Of a stretch of 64,000 nt of DNA, positions 1 through 9,901 are shown piece by piece. The notes under the pieces are model-generated. The model saw only the letters and a program-made list of their open reading frames with translations, made no database searches and was not told where the DNA came from. Source of the stretch: Streptococcus gordonii. GTDB lineage: Bacteria > Bacillota > Bacilli > Lactobacillales > Streptococcaceae. Location of the stretch: assembly GCF_001553855.1 (NCBI RefSeq), contig NZ_LQWV01000004.1:16203-80202 (forward strand), in the 5' to 3' direction. Position 1 is the stretch's first letter. The number at the start of each line of letters is the position of its first letter. The translations under genes were made by a program, and so were the position numbers.

Positions 1-27
1 ACAGACAGTCATTTTAACGCTTTATTC

Positions 28-55
28 TTGCAATGCTAGAGAATACTGTTATAAT
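28..55 (+). promoter_or_regulatory. Probable clpE promoter
   Basis: A TTGCAA -35 (28-33) and a perfect TATAAT -10 (50-55) are separated by 16 bases. The predicted start of transcription falls close to the CtsR operator that follows, so the bound repressor would block initiation. Confidence 0.65.
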
Positions 56-67
56 GAAAATATAAAG

Positions 68-84
68 TTTGACTATTTTTGACC
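68..84 (-). promoter_or_regulatory. CtsR operator
   Basis: Read on the minus strand the 17 bases are GGTCAAAAATAGTCAAA, a full match to the CtsR heptad direct repeat GGTCAAA-N-A-N-R-GTCAAA. CtsR represses clp genes in low-GC Gram-positives, and this site lies just downstream of the -10 box of clpE. Confidence 0.9.
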
Positions 85-127
85 AAATAATTTTTACTTT
101 ATAATTTTCCAAGAAAGAGGTAAAAAT

Positions 128-2359
128 ATGCTTTGCCAAAACTGTAAAATCAATGAATCTACCATTCATTTATATACTAATGTTAATGGTAAAAAACAAC
201 AAGTCGACCTCTGTCAAAATTGCTATCAGATTATGAAAACCGATCCAAATAACTCTCTATTTGGTGGACTGACAAATATGAATAATCATAACATGGATCC
301 TTTTGATGATTTCTTTAATCATCTAGGAAATTTCCAAGGGCCGAAAGATCCGACACCTCCAACTCAGTCAGGTGGTAGTTATGGAGGGGGCAACTATGGT
401 CCTGGCTCTAACAACCAGCGTCCTCAGTCAGCTTCCAATAAACCAAAAGGTCTTTTGGAAGAGTTTGGTATTAATGTTACAGAAATTGCTCGACGTGGTG
501 ATATTGATCCAGTGATTGGACGGGATGATGAAATTCGTCGTGTTATAGAAATTCTCAATCGCCGAACTAAGAACAATCCAGTCCTTATCGGTGAACCTGG
601 TGTCGGAAAGACTGCTGTTGTGGAGGGCTTGGCTCAAAAAATAGTCGACAGTGATGTGCCTCAAAAATTGCAAGGAAAAGAGGTTATTCGGCTTGATGTT
701 GTCAGCCTTGTTCAGGGAACTGGTATTCGCGGGCAATTTGAAGAACGAATGCAAAAACTCATGGATGAGATTCGCAATCGCAATGATATCATTCTCTTTA
801 TTGATGAAATCCATGAAATTGTTGGAGCTGGTTCTGCGGGCGATGGGAACATGGATGCTGGAAATATTCTCAAACCTGCTCTTGCTCGAGGTGAACTTCA
901 ACTGGTTGGAGCTACTACTCTCAATGAATATCGTATCATTGAAAAAGATGCAGCTTTAGAAAGACGGATGCAACCAGTCAAAGTAGATGAACCAACCGTA
1001 GAAGAAACGATCACAATTCTAAAGGGTATTCAAAAGAAGTACGAAGATTACCACCATGTTCGCTACACAGATGAGGCTATTGAAGCCGCAGCCATCCTAT
1101 CTAATCGTTATATTCAGGACCGTTTCCTTCCTGATAAAGCTATCGATCTTTTGGATGAATCAGGCTCTAAGATGAACCTAACTCTCAATTTTGTCGATCC
1201 TAAGGAAATTGATAGACGCTTGATAGAGGCTGAAAACCTTAAAACCCAGGCCACTCGTGATGAAGATTATGAAAAGGCAGCCTACTTCCGTGACCAAATT
1301 GCCAAATATAAGGAAATGCAAAATGCTAAAATAGATGAACAAGATACTCCTATCATCAGTGAGAAGGAGATCGAAGCTATTGTTGAGCAAAAAACAAATA
1401 TTCCAGTTGGCGATTTGAAGGAAAAAGAACAGTCTCAACTTATTCATTTAGCCAGTGATTTGAAGTCTCATGTCATTGGGCAGGATGATGCAGTTGATAA
1501 GATTGCAAAAGCCATCCGTCGTAATCGTGTGGGATTAGGCAGTCCAAACCGGCCAATCGGAAGTTTCCTTTTTGTTGGACCGACAGGCGTTGGAAAAACT
1601 GAACTTTCCAAACAATTGGCCATCGAACTTTTTGGTTCTGCCGATAGCATGATTCGTTTTGATATGAGTGAATACATGGAAAAACATAGCGTTGCCAAAC
1701 TTGTGGGAGCACCTCCAGGCTACGTTGGCTATGAAGAAGCAGGACAGTTGACTGAACGTGTTCGTCGTAATCCATACTCACTCATTCTCTTAGATGAGGT
1801 GGAAAAAGCTCATCCAGATGTCATGCATATGTTCTTACAAGTCCTAGATGATGGACGTTTGACTGATGGTCAAGGTAGGACAGTCAGCTTCAAAGATACC
1901 ATTATTATCATGACTTCCAATGCAGGAACTGGCAAAGTGGAAGCTAGCGTTGGCTTTGGTGCTGCTCGAGAAGGTCGGACAAATTCTGTCTTAGGTGAGT
2001 TAGGTAACTTCTTTAGTCCAGAATTCATGAATCGATTTGATGGTATCATTGAATTCAAGGCATTAAGCAAGGATAATCTCTTACAGATTGTGGATCTAAT
2101 GCTGGAAGATGTTAATAATCGACTCGCTAGCAACGATATTCATCTAGATGTAACAACCAAAGTCAAAGAAAAATTGGTTGATCTGGGCTACGATCCTAAG
2201 ATGGGGGCACGACCACTCCGTAGAACTATTCAGGATTATATCGAAGATGCTATTACGGACTACTACCTAGAACATCCGACAGATAAGGATTTAAAAGCAA
2301 TTATGACTAGCAATGGCAAGATTATAATTAAGGGTAAACAAAAAGCTGAGCTTGATTAA
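128..2359 (+). CDS. clpE: ATP-dependent Clp protease ATPase subunit ClpE
   Basis: This is a cytosolic AAA+ unfoldase that feeds damaged proteins to ClpP. The 743-residue protein opens with a zinc-binding pair C3-X2-C6 and C29-X2-C32, the ClpE hallmark. A Gly/Asn/Pro-rich linker (about 45-105) follows. The first AAA+ module has Walker A GEPGVGKT (155-162), a UVR-like helical segment lies near residues 380-400, and the second AAA+ module has GPTGVGKT near 484-491. An AAGAAAGAGG ribosome site sits 7 bases before the ATG. Length is normal for the family. Expression should be heat- and stress-inducible through the upstream CtsR box. Confidence 0.97.
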   Translation: MLCQNCKINESTIHLYTNVNGKKQQVDLCQNCYQIMKTDPNNSLFGGLTNMNNHNMDPFDDFFNHLGNFQGPKDPTPPTQSGGSYGGGNYGPGSNNQRPQSASNKPKGLLEEFGINVTEIARRGDIDPVIGRDDEIRRVIEILNRRTKNNPVLIGEPGVGKTAVVEGLAQKIVDSDVPQKLQGKEVIRLDVVSLVQGTGIRGQFEERMQKLMDEIRNRNDIILFIDEIHEIVGAGSAGDGNMDAGNILKPALARGELQLVGATTLNEYRIIEKDAALERRMQPVKVDEPTVEETITILKGIQKKYEDYHHVRYTDEAIEAAAILSNRYIQDRFLPDKAIDLLDESGSKMNLTLNFVDPKEIDRRLIEAENLKTQATRDEDYEKAAYFRDQIAKYKEMQNAKIDEQDTPIISEKEIEAIVEQKTNIPVGDLKEKEQSQLIHLASDLKSHVIGQDDAVDKIAKAIRRNRVGLGSPNRPIGSFLFVGPTGVGKTELSKQLAIELFGSADSMIRFDMSEYMEKHSVAKLVGAPPGYVGYEEAGQLTERVRRNPYSLILLDEVEKAHPDVMHMFLQVLDDGRLTDGQGRTVSFKDTIIIMTSNAGTGKVEASVGFGAAREGRTNSVLGELGNFFSPEFMNRFDGIIEFKALSKDNLLQIVDLMLEDVNNRLASNDIHLDVTTKVKEKLVDLGYDPKMGARPLRRTIQDYIEDAITDYYLEHPTDKDLKAIMTSNGKIIIKGKQKAELD

Positions 2360-2405
2360 ACAACTGACATCAGCACAAGCTCAGATTAATGATAGAGAAT
2401 TAAAA

Positions 2406-2441
2406 TCTCCAGTCTAACATTTTAGGCTGGAGACTTCTTTT
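2406..2441 (+). terminator. Terminator between clpE and the GyrI-like gene
   Basis: A 12-bp stem with one G-U pair (2406-2417 with 2422-2433) and a four-base loop is followed by CTTCTTTT. A T-rich run also lies on the other side, so it can serve both convergent genes. Confidence 0.8.
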
Positions 2442-3045
2442 ATTCTACCTGGTAGCGAAGGATCGTTTTCAACTTATCTGGAGAAGTTCTGTTAAGATTA
2501 TTTAAGTATATTTCTCTATGAAAAGGAAATCTTCTGTTCAGGGAATTTTCTTTACAAAATTCATCCATTTTTGCAAAAGAAAGGGGTTCACTATCAAAAG
2601 AACCAAGGTGAAGCATGGTCAAACATTTTCCTTCTTTGATAGTCTCAAAACGAATCTTTTCATAATGAGCATTTGGTTTTTTTACCTTAACTTTCTCAAG
2701 CGCCTCTTCTACCATTTCTTTACTGATAAAACTTGGCTGGGCAATCATAATAGTATAAATCAACTCTTCTTTGACCAGTTCTCCTTGCTCTTTTTGCTGC
2801 CAAATCCCCTCAAGAGGATAAACCGTAAAGTCTTGAAATTCTTGATTGGCATGAGATTTTTTATAATCCATTTTTATAGCATAAGCCAAAGCATAGAGAG
2901 CTGAAACTTCTTCTGCAAAACCAGGAAGATTGGGATTCCCTGTCCCATCAAGCATGATAAAGGACTGTTCAGGAACCTCAACTACTTTCGGACTCGCCTT
3001 CACACCGTATAAGCTTTTCTCTGCTTTTCTCCATTCGTATTTCAT
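2440..3045 (-). CDS. GyrI-like small-molecule-binding domain protein
   Basis: The 201-residue cytosolic protein looks like a stand-alone GyrI-like/AraC effector-binding (SRPBCC-type) protein. The N-terminal stretch around PEQSFIMLDGTGNP and the overall length fit that family, which binds hydrophobic small molecules or acts on xenobiotics. It follows the WYL regulator on the same strand with a 59-base gap. That gap holds a terminator and, after it, an extended -10 (TGCTATACT), so it may have its own transcript. GGAG lies a proper distance before the ATG. The substrate is unknown. Confidence 0.75.
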   Translation of the reverse strand: MKYEWRKAEKSLYGVKASPKVVEVPEQSFIMLDGTGNPNLPGFAEEVSALYALAYAIKMDYKKSHANQEFQDFTVYPLEGIWQQKEQGELVKEELIYTIMIAQPSFISKEMVEEALEKVKVKKPNAHYEKIRFETIKEGKCLTMLHLGSFDSEPLSFAKMDEFCKENSLNRRFPFHREIYLNNLNRTSPDKLKTILRYQVE

Positions 3046-3086
3046 ATGTTTACTCCTTTCTTCTTTCTATCTATAGTATAGCAAGA

Positions 3087-3113
3087 AAAACCTGACAGGA
3101 TCTGTCAGGTTTT
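3087..3113 (-). terminator. Terminator overlapping the WYL-regulator stop codon
   Basis: A perfect 12-bp stem (3087-3098 with 3102-3113) has a three-base loop and, on the minus strand, a T-run after the stem. The regulator stop codon (3105-3107) lies inside the stem. Confidence 0.8.
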
Positions 3114-3995
3114 GTATTTTTGTGAAATAGTTTTAACAATTTGGGCAAGCTCTTGGCGAACTTCAAGTGGCTCTAACACCTCAACACTATCCAAAAAAGA
3201 TAAAAGATAAGAATACAAACTACTGTGTTTTGGAAATTCCGTTTCTACTAGTAAATTGCCATCGGGGTCCTGTCTAATTTGACCAGAAAATTCTTCATAG
3301 ACACGAAAAGCCTGACTTTTGTCGAATTTTAATGTAAGGCTAACAAGTTCTTCCTTCACCTTCTCTTTATTGATGGCCAGTTGGACTGTTTTTCTTTCAA
3401 ATGTTTCCGGCAATATCTGACATTGACTGACTCTGCTTAGTTTAAAAAGGCGAAAATCTTGCTTCTTCCTACAAAAACCATATAGATACCAAGCCTGACT
3501 TTTAAACACCAACTGCAGAGGCTCAACTATTCGAGTTTCTTCTTTCTCCTGCCCCCTATAGAGGAAACTGATCAAGCATTTTTGGAAAATCGCTTGTTTG
3601 ACTATGTCAAAAAGATCTGCTTGATATTTCTGATTTCGCCAATCAGTAAAATCAACACGAATCCAGTTTTCTGAGCTTGCTTGAAAGAGACTTTGTAACT
3701 TCTCTAGAGCTTGGCTTTCACCTTTTAAAGCCTCCAATCCCTGAAGTGATAAGAGTACATCTTCTCTTTCTGCTTCTGATAACAGGCTTTTATCCAAAAC
3801 GAAAGAATCCATTAGAAAAATTCCGCCACCTTTTCCCTGGTTACAGTATATTGGGACACCTGCTCCACTTAGGCGGTCTATATCTCGATAAATTGTCCGT
3901 ACTGATACTTCCATTTTCTGAGCAAGTTCTGGAGCAGTGAACCTTTCTTTTTCTAACAAACAATATAAAATTCTAATTAAACGATAAGTTGTCAT
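3105..3995 (-). CDS. HTH and WYL-domain transcriptional regulator (YafY family)
   Basis: The 296-residue protein has an N-terminal winged helix-turn-helix of the DeoR/HTH_11 type (about 5-60, with SVRTIYRDIDRL) and a WYL ligand-sensing domain with W169-Y170-L171. The family consists of cytosolic DNA-binding regulators that respond to small ligands or nucleic acids. It faces away from the Nudix gene and precedes the GyrI-like gene. A regulator beside an effector-binding protein suggests a small ligand-responsive unit. An extended -10 (TGATACAAT on the minus strand) lies about 30 bases upstream of the start. Confidence 0.85.
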   Translation of the reverse strand: MTTYRLIRILYCLLEKERFTAPELAQKMEVSVRTIYRDIDRLSGAGVPIYCNQGKGGGIFLMDSFVLDKSLLSEAEREDVLLSLQGLEALKGESQALEKLQSLFQASSENWIRVDFTDWRNQKYQADLFDIVKQAIFQKCLISFLYRGQEKEETRIVEPLQLVFKSQAWYLYGFCRKKQDFRLFKLSRVSQCQILPETFERKTVQLAINKEKVKEELVSLTLKFDKSQAFRVYEEFSGQIRQDPDGNLLVETEFPKHSSLYSYLLSFLDSVEVLEPLEVRQELAQIVKTISQKYKT

Positions 3996-4097
3996 AAATC
4001 CACTTCCTTACTTTAGAACTATTGTATCACATCTCAAAGTAATAGATAAAAAAGATAATTCGCCCACTTTATTTTTAACTTTCCTATACAGTAAACC

Positions 4098-4126
4098 TTG
4101 ACAGGGAGCGCTTTCTGCCTTATGAT
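4098..4126 (+). promoter_or_regulatory. Promoter of the Nudix gene
   Basis: A perfect TTGACA (4098-4103) and TATGAT (4121-4126) are 17 bases apart, 27 bases before the ATG. Confidence 0.85.
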
Positions 4127-4153
4127 ATTAGTAAAAGAAGGAAAGGATTCAAC

Positions 4154-4597
4154 ATGACAATAGCGACATTTGGACAAAAAAAAGAAGGCGTTGAATACAG
4201 TCATCGATATGGTGTTTACGCAGTCATTCCTAACCAAGAAAATGATAAGATCATCCTTGTTCAGGCTCCTAATGGGGCTTGGTTTCTTCCAGGAGGAGAA
4301 ATTGAAGCAGGTGAAGATCACCTATCTGCCTTAGAGCGGGAATTAATAGAAGAATTGGGATTTACCGCTAAAGTTGGAAAATATTATGGTCAAGCGGATG
4401 AATATTTTTACTCAAGACATCGAGACCGATACTTCTACAATCCAGCTTACATTTACGAAATCACTTCATTTGAGCAGTCTCAAAAACCACTAGAAGACTT
4501 CAATCAACTTGCTTGGTTTCCAATCGATGAAGCAATTGAAAAACTAAAAAGAGGGAGCCATAAATGGGGTGTAGAGATGTGGAAAATGGAGCATTAA
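4154..4597 (+). CDS. Nudix hydrolase
   Basis: The 147-residue protein carries a complete Nudix box (G-x5-E-x7-R-E-x2-E-E-x-G) that begins at GGEIEAGED and ends at REL-IEELGF. Such enzymes cleave nucleoside diphosphates linked to another group and are often called house-cleaning MutT-like enzymes. The substrate cannot be read from the sequence. It is a single gene with its own strong promoter and an AAGAAGGAAAGG ribosome site. Confidence 0.9.
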   Translation: MTIATFGQKKEGVEYSHRYGVYAVIPNQENDKIILVQAPNGAWFLPGGEIEAGEDHLSALERELIEELGFTAKVGKYYGQADEYFYSRHRDRYFYNPAYIYEITSFEQSQKPLEDFNQLAWFPIDEAIEKLKRGSHKWGVEMWKMEH

Positions 4598-4643
4598 GCA
4601 AAATAATTCTGCCAATTTTTTCATCTATAACTTCGTAGGATAT

Positions 4644-4672
4644 TTCACAATTCATCGCATAAGTGTTATAAT
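4644..4672 (+). promoter_or_regulatory. Promoter of the DUF1827 gene
   Basis: TTCACA (4644-4649), a 17-base spacer and an extended TGTTATAAT (-10 at 4667-4672) form a near-consensus promoter. Confidence 0.8.
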
Positions 4673-4704
4673 TAATAGTAGATCATCATACAGGAGGAGA
4701 TCTT

Positions 4705-5004
4705 ATGAAGCTTATCAATACAACTAATAGCCATGCGGTTCTCATTCAAAGTCAGCTTGAAAGTACTGATGCCACTTTAGTTGAGACATACTCAGCTGGC
4801 AATACCGATGTTGTCTTTACCCAAGCACCCAAGCATTATGAAATACTGATTGCAAATACACACCGTGCAGTGCGTGAACAAGAAATTGAAAAAATTCGTG
4901 ACTTCTTCTTCAAAAGAAAAATAGATACAAAAGCGATTGATACTGCCGGGATTCAAACAATCTACGCAGACAAACTCATTGAAATTTCAATTCCTTTAAA
5001 ATAA
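4705..5004 (+). CDS. DUF1827 family protein
   Basis: The 99-residue protein has no signal peptide or membrane segment. The sequence and its position near clpE match a small streptococcal family of unknown function (DUF1827). It is probably an alpha/beta cytosolic protein, with a basic stretch FFFKRKIDTK about residue 67. It is monocistronic, with a GGAGGAG ribosome site and its own terminator. No function can be inferred. Confidence 0.7.
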   Translation: MKLINTTNSHAVLIQSQLESTDATLVETYSAGNTDVVFTQAPKHYEILIANTHRAVREQEIEKIRDFFFKRKIDTKAIDTAGIQTIYADKLIEISIPLK

Positions 5005-5030
5005 GCTTCTAAGCTTATTTTTTTATCCTT
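4999..5030 (+). terminator. Terminator after the DUF1827 gene
   Basis: A perfect 10-bp stem (4999-5008 with 5011-5020) is followed by TTTTATCCTTTT. Confidence 0.85.
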
Positions 5031-5040
5031 TTATAACAAC

Positions 5041-5478
5041 TTAATGTGCCTTATAAACCATGGTAACATGGGGTGTTGATTCAAAGATAAAGTAACGACC
5101 AACTTCCTCAAATCCATATTTCTTGTAAAGCTCAACAACTTGTTCCTGTGCCTCAATTCTAATTACCTTTCCTGCCCATTTTTCGGAACATAATTGCAAG
5201 ATTTCTCTGATAAGCTTTCCTCCTAAGCCTTGTCCTCGAGCATACTGGGCTGTAACAACTCGACCAAAAACTAGATGTTCACCCTCCTCAAAGACACGAG
5301 CATAAGCTTCAATTTCTCCGTCTTTATTAGTATGGAAAACATGCACGGCTTCTAAGTCCTTGTCATCCAGTTCATGATAAATGCGCTCCTGCTCCACCAC
5401 AAAGGTATCGATGCGCAGTTTTAAGATTTGATAAAATTCTATCGGATTCAGCTCTGTCAATTTTTTCCTAAACCACAT
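5041..5478 (-). CDS. ElaA-like GNAT N-acetyltransferase
   Basis: The 145-residue protein has a compact GNAT fold. The N-terminal pattern FYQILKLRIDTFVVEQ is typical of the ElaA branch, and the acetyl-CoA loop is visible as RGQGLGGKLIREIL. The likely reaction is acetyl transfer from acetyl-CoA to an unknown amine. It is divergent from the MarR gene with only 61 bases between them, so the MarR operator may influence both. No terminator of its own is evident beyond the shared DUF1827 hairpin. Confidence 0.85.
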   Translation of the reverse strand: MWFRKKLTELNPIEFYQILKLRIDTFVVEQERIYHELDDKDLEAVHVFHTNKDGEIEAYARVFEEGEHLVFGRVVTAQYARGQGLGGKLIREILQLCSEKWAGKVIRIEAQEQVVELYKKYGFEEVGRYFIFESTPHVTMVYKAH

Positions 5479-5480
5479 AC

Positions 5481-5524
5481 TTGTTTCCTATATCTTTTTA
5501 ATGTATAATAAATGCAAATGCAAC
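5481..5524 (+). promoter_or_regulatory. marR promoter with a TGCA-NN-TGCA operator
   Basis: A TATAAT -10 (5504-5509) has a weak TTGTTT -35 (5481-5486) at 17 bases. Immediately downstream, 5512-5524 read ATGCAAATGCAAC, a near-palindrome TGCA-AA-TGCA that would cover the transcription start. The same 15-base pattern TGCARATGCAACTAT recurs after the gene (see 5976-5989). Confidence 0.6.
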
Positions 5525-5539
5525 TATTAAGGAGTTCCT

Positions 5540-5956
5540 ATGGATTACCGTCAACTTTTTCGACAAATGGGATTTATTTCCAGACAAGCCATGATGAAAA
5601 TGAATCAGAAAGCTAGTAACTACGGCCTAGACAATAATTTGTTTCTACTGCTCATTCGCATCGTCGAAAATGAAGGGCTCAGCCAATCGCAACTGGCAGA
5701 GATGGTTCAGATTGACAAGACTACTCTCAGCCGCTCTCTCCGAAAACTGGAAGATAGAGGCTTGATTATCAAAAAGACCAAAGCTCAAAATAAGAAGTTC
5801 AAAGAGCTCTATCCTAGCAGTCAGGCTCTCAAACTCTATGACCAACTGATTGGCTTTGAAAATAGCTACGCCAGTCAGGCGCTGCAGCAACTGACCTCTT
5901 CTGAACTCTTTCAGCTCCAAAATATTTTATCTAAAATAAGCACTCCTAGATTATAA
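5540..5956 (+). CDS. MarR-family transcriptional regulator
   Basis: The 138-residue winged-helix regulator carries the MarR recognition region LSQSQLAEMVQIDKTTLSRS followed by the wing (KLEDRGLIIKKT). MarR proteins are dimers that bind short palindromes and let go on binding small ligands. The gene is preceded by AAGGAG and by an operator-like palindrome over its own start site, so it is probably autoregulated. No co-directional target gene follows it. The divergent acetyltransferase is the nearest candidate target. Confidence 0.9.
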   Translation: MDYRQLFRQMGFISRQAMMKMNQKASNYGLDNNLFLLLIRIVENEGLSQSQLAEMVQIDKTTLSRSLRKLEDRGLIIKKTKAQNKKFKELYPSSQALKLYDQLIGFENSYASQALQQLTSSELFQLQNILSKISTPRL

Positions 5957-5975
5957 TCTAGTATAGCATACCATG

Positions 5976-5989
5976 GTTGCAGATGCAAC
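5976..5989 (+). promoter_or_regulatory. Second copy of the MarR-type operator
   Basis: GTTGCAGATGCAAC is a perfect 6-2-6 palindrome 20 bases after the marR stop. It shares TGCARATGCAACTAT with the site upstream of marR. A TATA-like stretch precedes it, but no gene follows on this strand, so it may be the leftover promoter of a deleted target gene. Confidence 0.5.
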
Positions 5990-6039
5990 TATAGATTTTA
6001 TTCCATTATCCAACAATATAAAATAGGATTAGTTTACAT

Positions 6040-6075
6040 AAAAACGGCTTGCCACTTAAGGACAGAGCCGTTTTT
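6040..6075 (-). terminator. ileS terminator
   Basis: A 10-bp stem (6040-6049 with 6066-6075) has a 16-base loop and, on the minus strand, ends in GCCGTTTTT. It lies 19 bases beyond the ileS stop and could also stop rightward transcription. Confidence 0.8.
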
Positions 6076-6093
6076 ATTTTTTAAAGAAATTAC

Positions 6094-8886
6094 TTATTTT
6101 GTTTCAAATCCTTCTGCGACAGCGTCTGCAAAGTTTTCTTCTACGATGCTTGCACAGTGGTCACAGATAACTGCATGGTAACTGCGTTCAGCAGTAGTTG
6201 GATCGATACGACGGCAACGGTCACAGACTTCACCTGCAGCGCGTTTAACTGTAAAGGCTACATCTTCGAAGCTAACGGCACCTTCTGGAGCTGTACCTTC
6301 AGCGATGGTCAATTCTGACACGATCAAAAGTTGAGCCACATTGCTATCCACTGCTCCAAGAAGAGTTTTCACAACTTCGTTTGGATAAACTGTCAAGTGT
6401 GCTTCAAGCGATTTCCCGATAACTTTTGCATTACGAGCTTCTTCCAAGGCTTTTTGAGCTTGTCCACGGAAATCCATGAAGGCTGCCCAAGTATCCAAGA
6501 TCTCTTCTTGGTTGGCAAAAGTTTCAGCTTCTGGTAATTCTGACAATTGAACGAAGTCTTCAGCTTCAAACTCAAGATATGACCAGATTTCTTCTGCAGT
6601 GTGAGGAAGGATCGGTGTCAAGAGTTTCGTGATTTTCACAAGAATGTCATAGAAAACAGTCTGCATTTGACGGCGTTCGAGTGATTTGGCACCTTCGATG
6701 TAAACAACGTCTTTGGCAAAGTCAAGGTAGAAGGCTGACAAATCAACGTTGATAAAGTTCACCAAGGCCTTGTAGATGGTTAAGAATTCAAAGTTAGCAT
6801 AAGCATCACGAATGGTCTTGACAAGTTGGTTAAAGCGAACAGTCATGTACTTATCAACGGAACGAAGGTCATCGTAAGCGACTGTATCCTCAGCCGGATT
6901 AAAGTCAGATGTATTAGCAATCAAGAAACGAAGAGTGTTACGGATCTTACGGTAAGTTTCAGAGACTTGGCTCAAGATATCCATTGAGATACGCACGTCG
7001 TTGCTTGAGTCAACACTTGTTACCCAGAGACGCAAGATTTCCGCACCAAATTGTTTTTCAACATCGCTTGGAGCAATGGTATTTCCAAGAGATTTAGACA
7101 TCTTTTCACCTTTACCATCAAGGGCAAAACCTTGTGACAAGATTTGTTTGTAAGGCGCTACGCCATGGTTAGCAACTGATGTGATAAGTGATGAGTTGAA
7201 CCAACCACGGTATTGGTCAGAACCTTCAAGGTAAAGGTCTGCTGGATATTTGAGTTCTGGACGGTTGACCACCACTCCATTCCATGAAGAACCTGAGTCG
7301 AACCATACGTCCATGATGTCCGTTTCTTTCTTGAACTCGCCATTTGGTGAACCTGGATGGCTAAATCCTTCTGGCAAGAGGTCTTTGGCTTCACGTTCCC
7401 ACCAGATAATAGACCCGTGTTCCTCAAAGAGTTGAGCCACGTGCTCAATCGTTTCAGCTGTCATGATTGGTGTCCCGTCTTCTGCATAGAAGATAGGAAG
7501 TGGAACTCCCCAAGCACGTTGACGAGAGATAACCCAGTCACCACGATCACGAATCATGTTGTAAAGACGAACTTTACCCCATTCTGAGTGGAACTTCACT
7601 TTTTCAATTTCATCCAAGATTTCTTGGCGGAATTTTGATACAGAAGCAAACCATTGTGGCACTGCACGCCAGATGATTGGTTTTTTCGTACGCCAGTCAA
7701 ATGGGTATGAGTGGGAAATTTCTTCTTGAGCAAGGAGTAAATCGCCCAGTTTTTCGATAACAGTTGGAACAACCTTGTCATAGAACTGACCTGCAAAGTC
7801 AGGACCGGCATTTTCCATCATGATACCGCGTTCGTTAACTGTTACAGCAACTTCAAGACCATTGGCAACACCGACATTGTAGTCGTCCTCACCAAAACCA
7901 GGGGCTGTATGGACAATACCAGTACCAGAGTCAGTCGTAACGTGGTCACCAAGGATTACCAACTCATCTACAGCCGTATCCCATGGGTGGATAGTCACAA
8001 TGTGGTTCAATTCTTGACCACGGTAAGTCGCCAAGACTTGAACATCAGCCCAGCCAAATTTCTCAGACAAACTATTCAACAATTCTGAAGCAACCACAAA
8101 CTTACGAGATTCACCAGCAGGTTGTACCAATACATAATCAATATCTGCTCCAACTGTCAAACCGCGAGAAGCTGTGATGGTAAATGGAGTTGTTGTCCAG
8201 ACAACGATATAAGTATCTGTATCAAGCACACCTTTTCCGTCTTTGACGCGGTTAGCATAGTAAAGGGACGTTGAAATCAAGTCATGGTATTCAATTTCCG
8301 CTTCTGCAAGGGCTGACTCAGATGACCATGACCAGTAAACTGGCTTAGCACCGCGGTAGATATAACCTTTTTTAGCCATTTCACCGAAGACACGAATCTG
8401 AGCCGCTTCATAGTCCGGAGTCAAGGTCACATAAGGATTTTCCCAGTCACCAGAAACACCCAAACGTTTAAAGTCTTCACGTTGTTTATCAACTTGAGAA
8501 AGAGCGTACTCGCGGCAAAGTTTCAAGTACTCAACCAAGTCCATTTCTTTGCGTTTAACACCTTGTTTTGCCAAGACTTGCTCGATTGGCAGACCATGTG
8601 TATCCCAACCGGGGATATAAGGAGCGTAAAATCCAGACATAGACTTAGAACGAACAATAATATCTTTAGAAATCTTGTTCATCGCGTGTCCAACGTGGAT
8701 ATTTCCGTTTGCATACGGAGGTCCATCATGCAAGGTGAAATGCGGTTTCCCTTGGTTCAATTCTTGACGACGTTGGTAAAGTTTTGCTTCTTCCCATTCT
8801 TTTTGCCAAACTGGTTCTTTAGTTGGAAGACCAGCACGCATAGGAAAGTCTGTTTTTCCTAGATTGAGGGTTTCTTTAAGTTTCAT
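6094..8886 (-). CDS. ileS: Isoleucyl-tRNA synthetase
   Basis: The enzyme charges tRNA-Ile with isoleucine in the cytosol and edits valine. The 930-residue class I synthetase has the HIGH-type motif GNIHVGH (61-67), KMSKS near 595-599, and a C-terminal zinc finger with CDRC and CDHC near residues 890 and 910. Length is normal for the bacterial type. The gene is last in the division cluster, downstream of divIVA, and has its own Ile T-box leader and terminator. Confidence 0.98.
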   Translation of the reverse strand: MKLKETLNLGKTDFPMRAGLPTKEPVWQKEWEEAKLYQRRQELNQGKPHFTLHDGPPYANGNIHVGHAMNKISKDIIVRSKSMSGFYAPYIPGWDTHGLPIEQVLAKQGVKRKEMDLVEYLKLCREYALSQVDKQREDFKRLGVSGDWENPYVTLTPDYEAAQIRVFGEMAKKGYIYRGAKPVYWSWSSESALAEAEIEYHDLISTSLYYANRVKDGKGVLDTDTYIVVWTTTPFTITASRGLTVGADIDYVLVQPAGESRKFVVASELLNSLSEKFGWADVQVLATYRGQELNHIVTIHPWDTAVDELVILGDHVTTDSGTGIVHTAPGFGEDDYNVGVANGLEVAVTVNERGIMMENAGPDFAGQFYDKVVPTVIEKLGDLLLAQEEISHSYPFDWRTKKPIIWRAVPQWFASVSKFRQEILDEIEKVKFHSEWGKVRLYNMIRDRGDWVISRQRAWGVPLPIFYAEDGTPIMTAETIEHVAQLFEEHGSIIWWEREAKDLLPEGFSHPGSPNGEFKKETDIMDVWFDSGSSWNGVVVNRPELKYPADLYLEGSDQYRGWFNSSLITSVANHGVAPYKQILSQGFALDGKGEKMSKSLGNTIAPSDVEKQFGAEILRLWVTSVDSSNDVRISMDILSQVSETYRKIRNTLRFLIANTSDFNPAEDTVAYDDLRSVDKYMTVRFNQLVKTIRDAYANFEFLTIYKALVNFINVDLSAFYLDFAKDVVYIEGAKSLERRQMQTVFYDILVKITKLLTPILPHTAEEIWSYLEFEAEDFVQLSELPEAETFANQEEILDTWAAFMDFRGQAQKALEEARNAKVIGKSLEAHLTVYPNEVVKTLLGAVDSNVAQLLIVSELTIAEGTAPEGAVSFEDVAFTVKRAAGEVCDRCRRIDPTTAERSYHAVICDHCASIVEENFADAVAEGFETK

Positions 8887-8914
8887 TGTTACTCCTTTAA
8901 TTTAAAATTGACAA

Positions 8915-9130
8915 AATAAAAACCACGATTCGCAAAAAGGACGAAAATCGTGGTACCACCTTTGTTTAGATAGAAAATAGCTACTACTATTACTATCCCT
9001 CTTTTTCCGTAACGTGGAAGAAACGTCGCATTTTACTAATTTCAAATACGATATTGTAAAATGATAAATCAACTAATAGGGATTGCAAGTCTTGCACCAT
9101 CACTTGCTCGCTAGGAATATATTGGTTAAT
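8915..9130 (-). ncRNA. Isoleucine T-box riboswitch
   Basis: The minus-strand leader of ileS contains the T-box core AGGTGGTACCACG (8945-8960 region) next to a terminator hairpin (8922-8953) that ends in TTTTTATTTT. An ATC triplet in the sequence CAATATCGTA upstream fits an isoleucine specifier loop. Uncharged tRNA-Ile would stabilise the antiterminator and allow ileS transcription. The 5' boundary is approximate, and read-through from divIVA is possible. Confidence 0.88.
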
Positions 9131-9151
9131 TTGTGTTTTTACAGTTCTTTC

Positions 9152-9892
9152 TTATAGGATATCAACAGGTTCAGAAGTTTTTTCTTCTGTTGCTTCTGGA
9201 ACAGCCTCCATAACTCTTGTCTCAGACAAGTCACCATCTGACTCAGCAATTCGTTGCTGTAAGTCAGCCATTTCTTCAGGTGAGAATTGACGAGTTACTT
9301 CTGATTCGTCATCTACATAAGGCGTCATCGTTTGACCAAGTGCCTCTTGAATAACTTCTTTGAATGCATCATCACTTGTTTGGAGATAAGTTGCTGTCGG
9401 GCGAAGAATTTCTTCCCATTCAGATGAATCAACAATGCTCAATTGACTTTCAATTGTTGACTTAAGACGTTGATGGAAGACACGAGCCTTATTTTTCAGC
9501 TCTTCTGTTTCTATCGCAACTTTTTTAGCATTATCAGTTGCTTGGCGTAAAATTTCGTTTGCCTTGAACTTAGCATGGTCTAAAAGATGTTGCGCTTCTT
9601 GATCAGCCTGACGCATGATGTTATCAGATCTTTCTTGAGAAGCCTGTTTAAGCTTTTCAGCAGTGTCTTGAGCTATTAAAACAGACTGACTAAGAGAATC
9701 TTTCATCTCATCAAAATAAGTTAAGCGCTCTTCTAAGTTCTTAATGCGTGCATCTTTATTATGATTTTCACGAACCAAGTCCTCATAATCGCGAACTACA
9801 ATATCAAGAAATTCATCTACTTCCTCAACATTGTAACCTCTAAATTTCGTATTGAAGGATTTATCTTTAATTTCTAATGATGTAAGAGCCAT
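9152..9892 (-). CDS. divIVA: Cell-division protein DivIVA
   Basis: The 246-residue protein is a membrane-curvature-sensing coiled-coil scaffold for septum and pole. The N-terminal lipid-binding element FNTKFRGYNVEEVDEF (13-28) is followed by heptad-rich coiled coil to about residue 165 and an acidic C-terminal tail. It follows ylmH by 9 bases in the division cluster, as in other streptococci. Confidence 0.95.
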   Translation of the reverse strand: MALTSLEIKDKSFNTKFRGYNVEEVDEFLDIVVRDYEDLVRENHNKDARIKNLEERLTYFDEMKDSLSQSVLIAQDTAEKLKQASQERSDNIMRQADQEAQHLLDHAKFKANEILRQATDNAKKVAIETEELKNKARVFHQRLKSTIESQLSIVDSSEWEEILRPTATYLQTSDDAFKEVIQEALGQTMTPYVDDESEVTRQFSPEEMADLQQRIAESDGDLSETRVMEAVPEATEEKTSEPVDIL

Positions 9893-9901
9893 ATTTTTTC
9901 C

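Noticed and set aside
428-901. Minus-strand frame of 157 codons inside clpE
   Set aside because: It lies opposite conserved ClpE AAA+ sequence and shows no protein family of its own.
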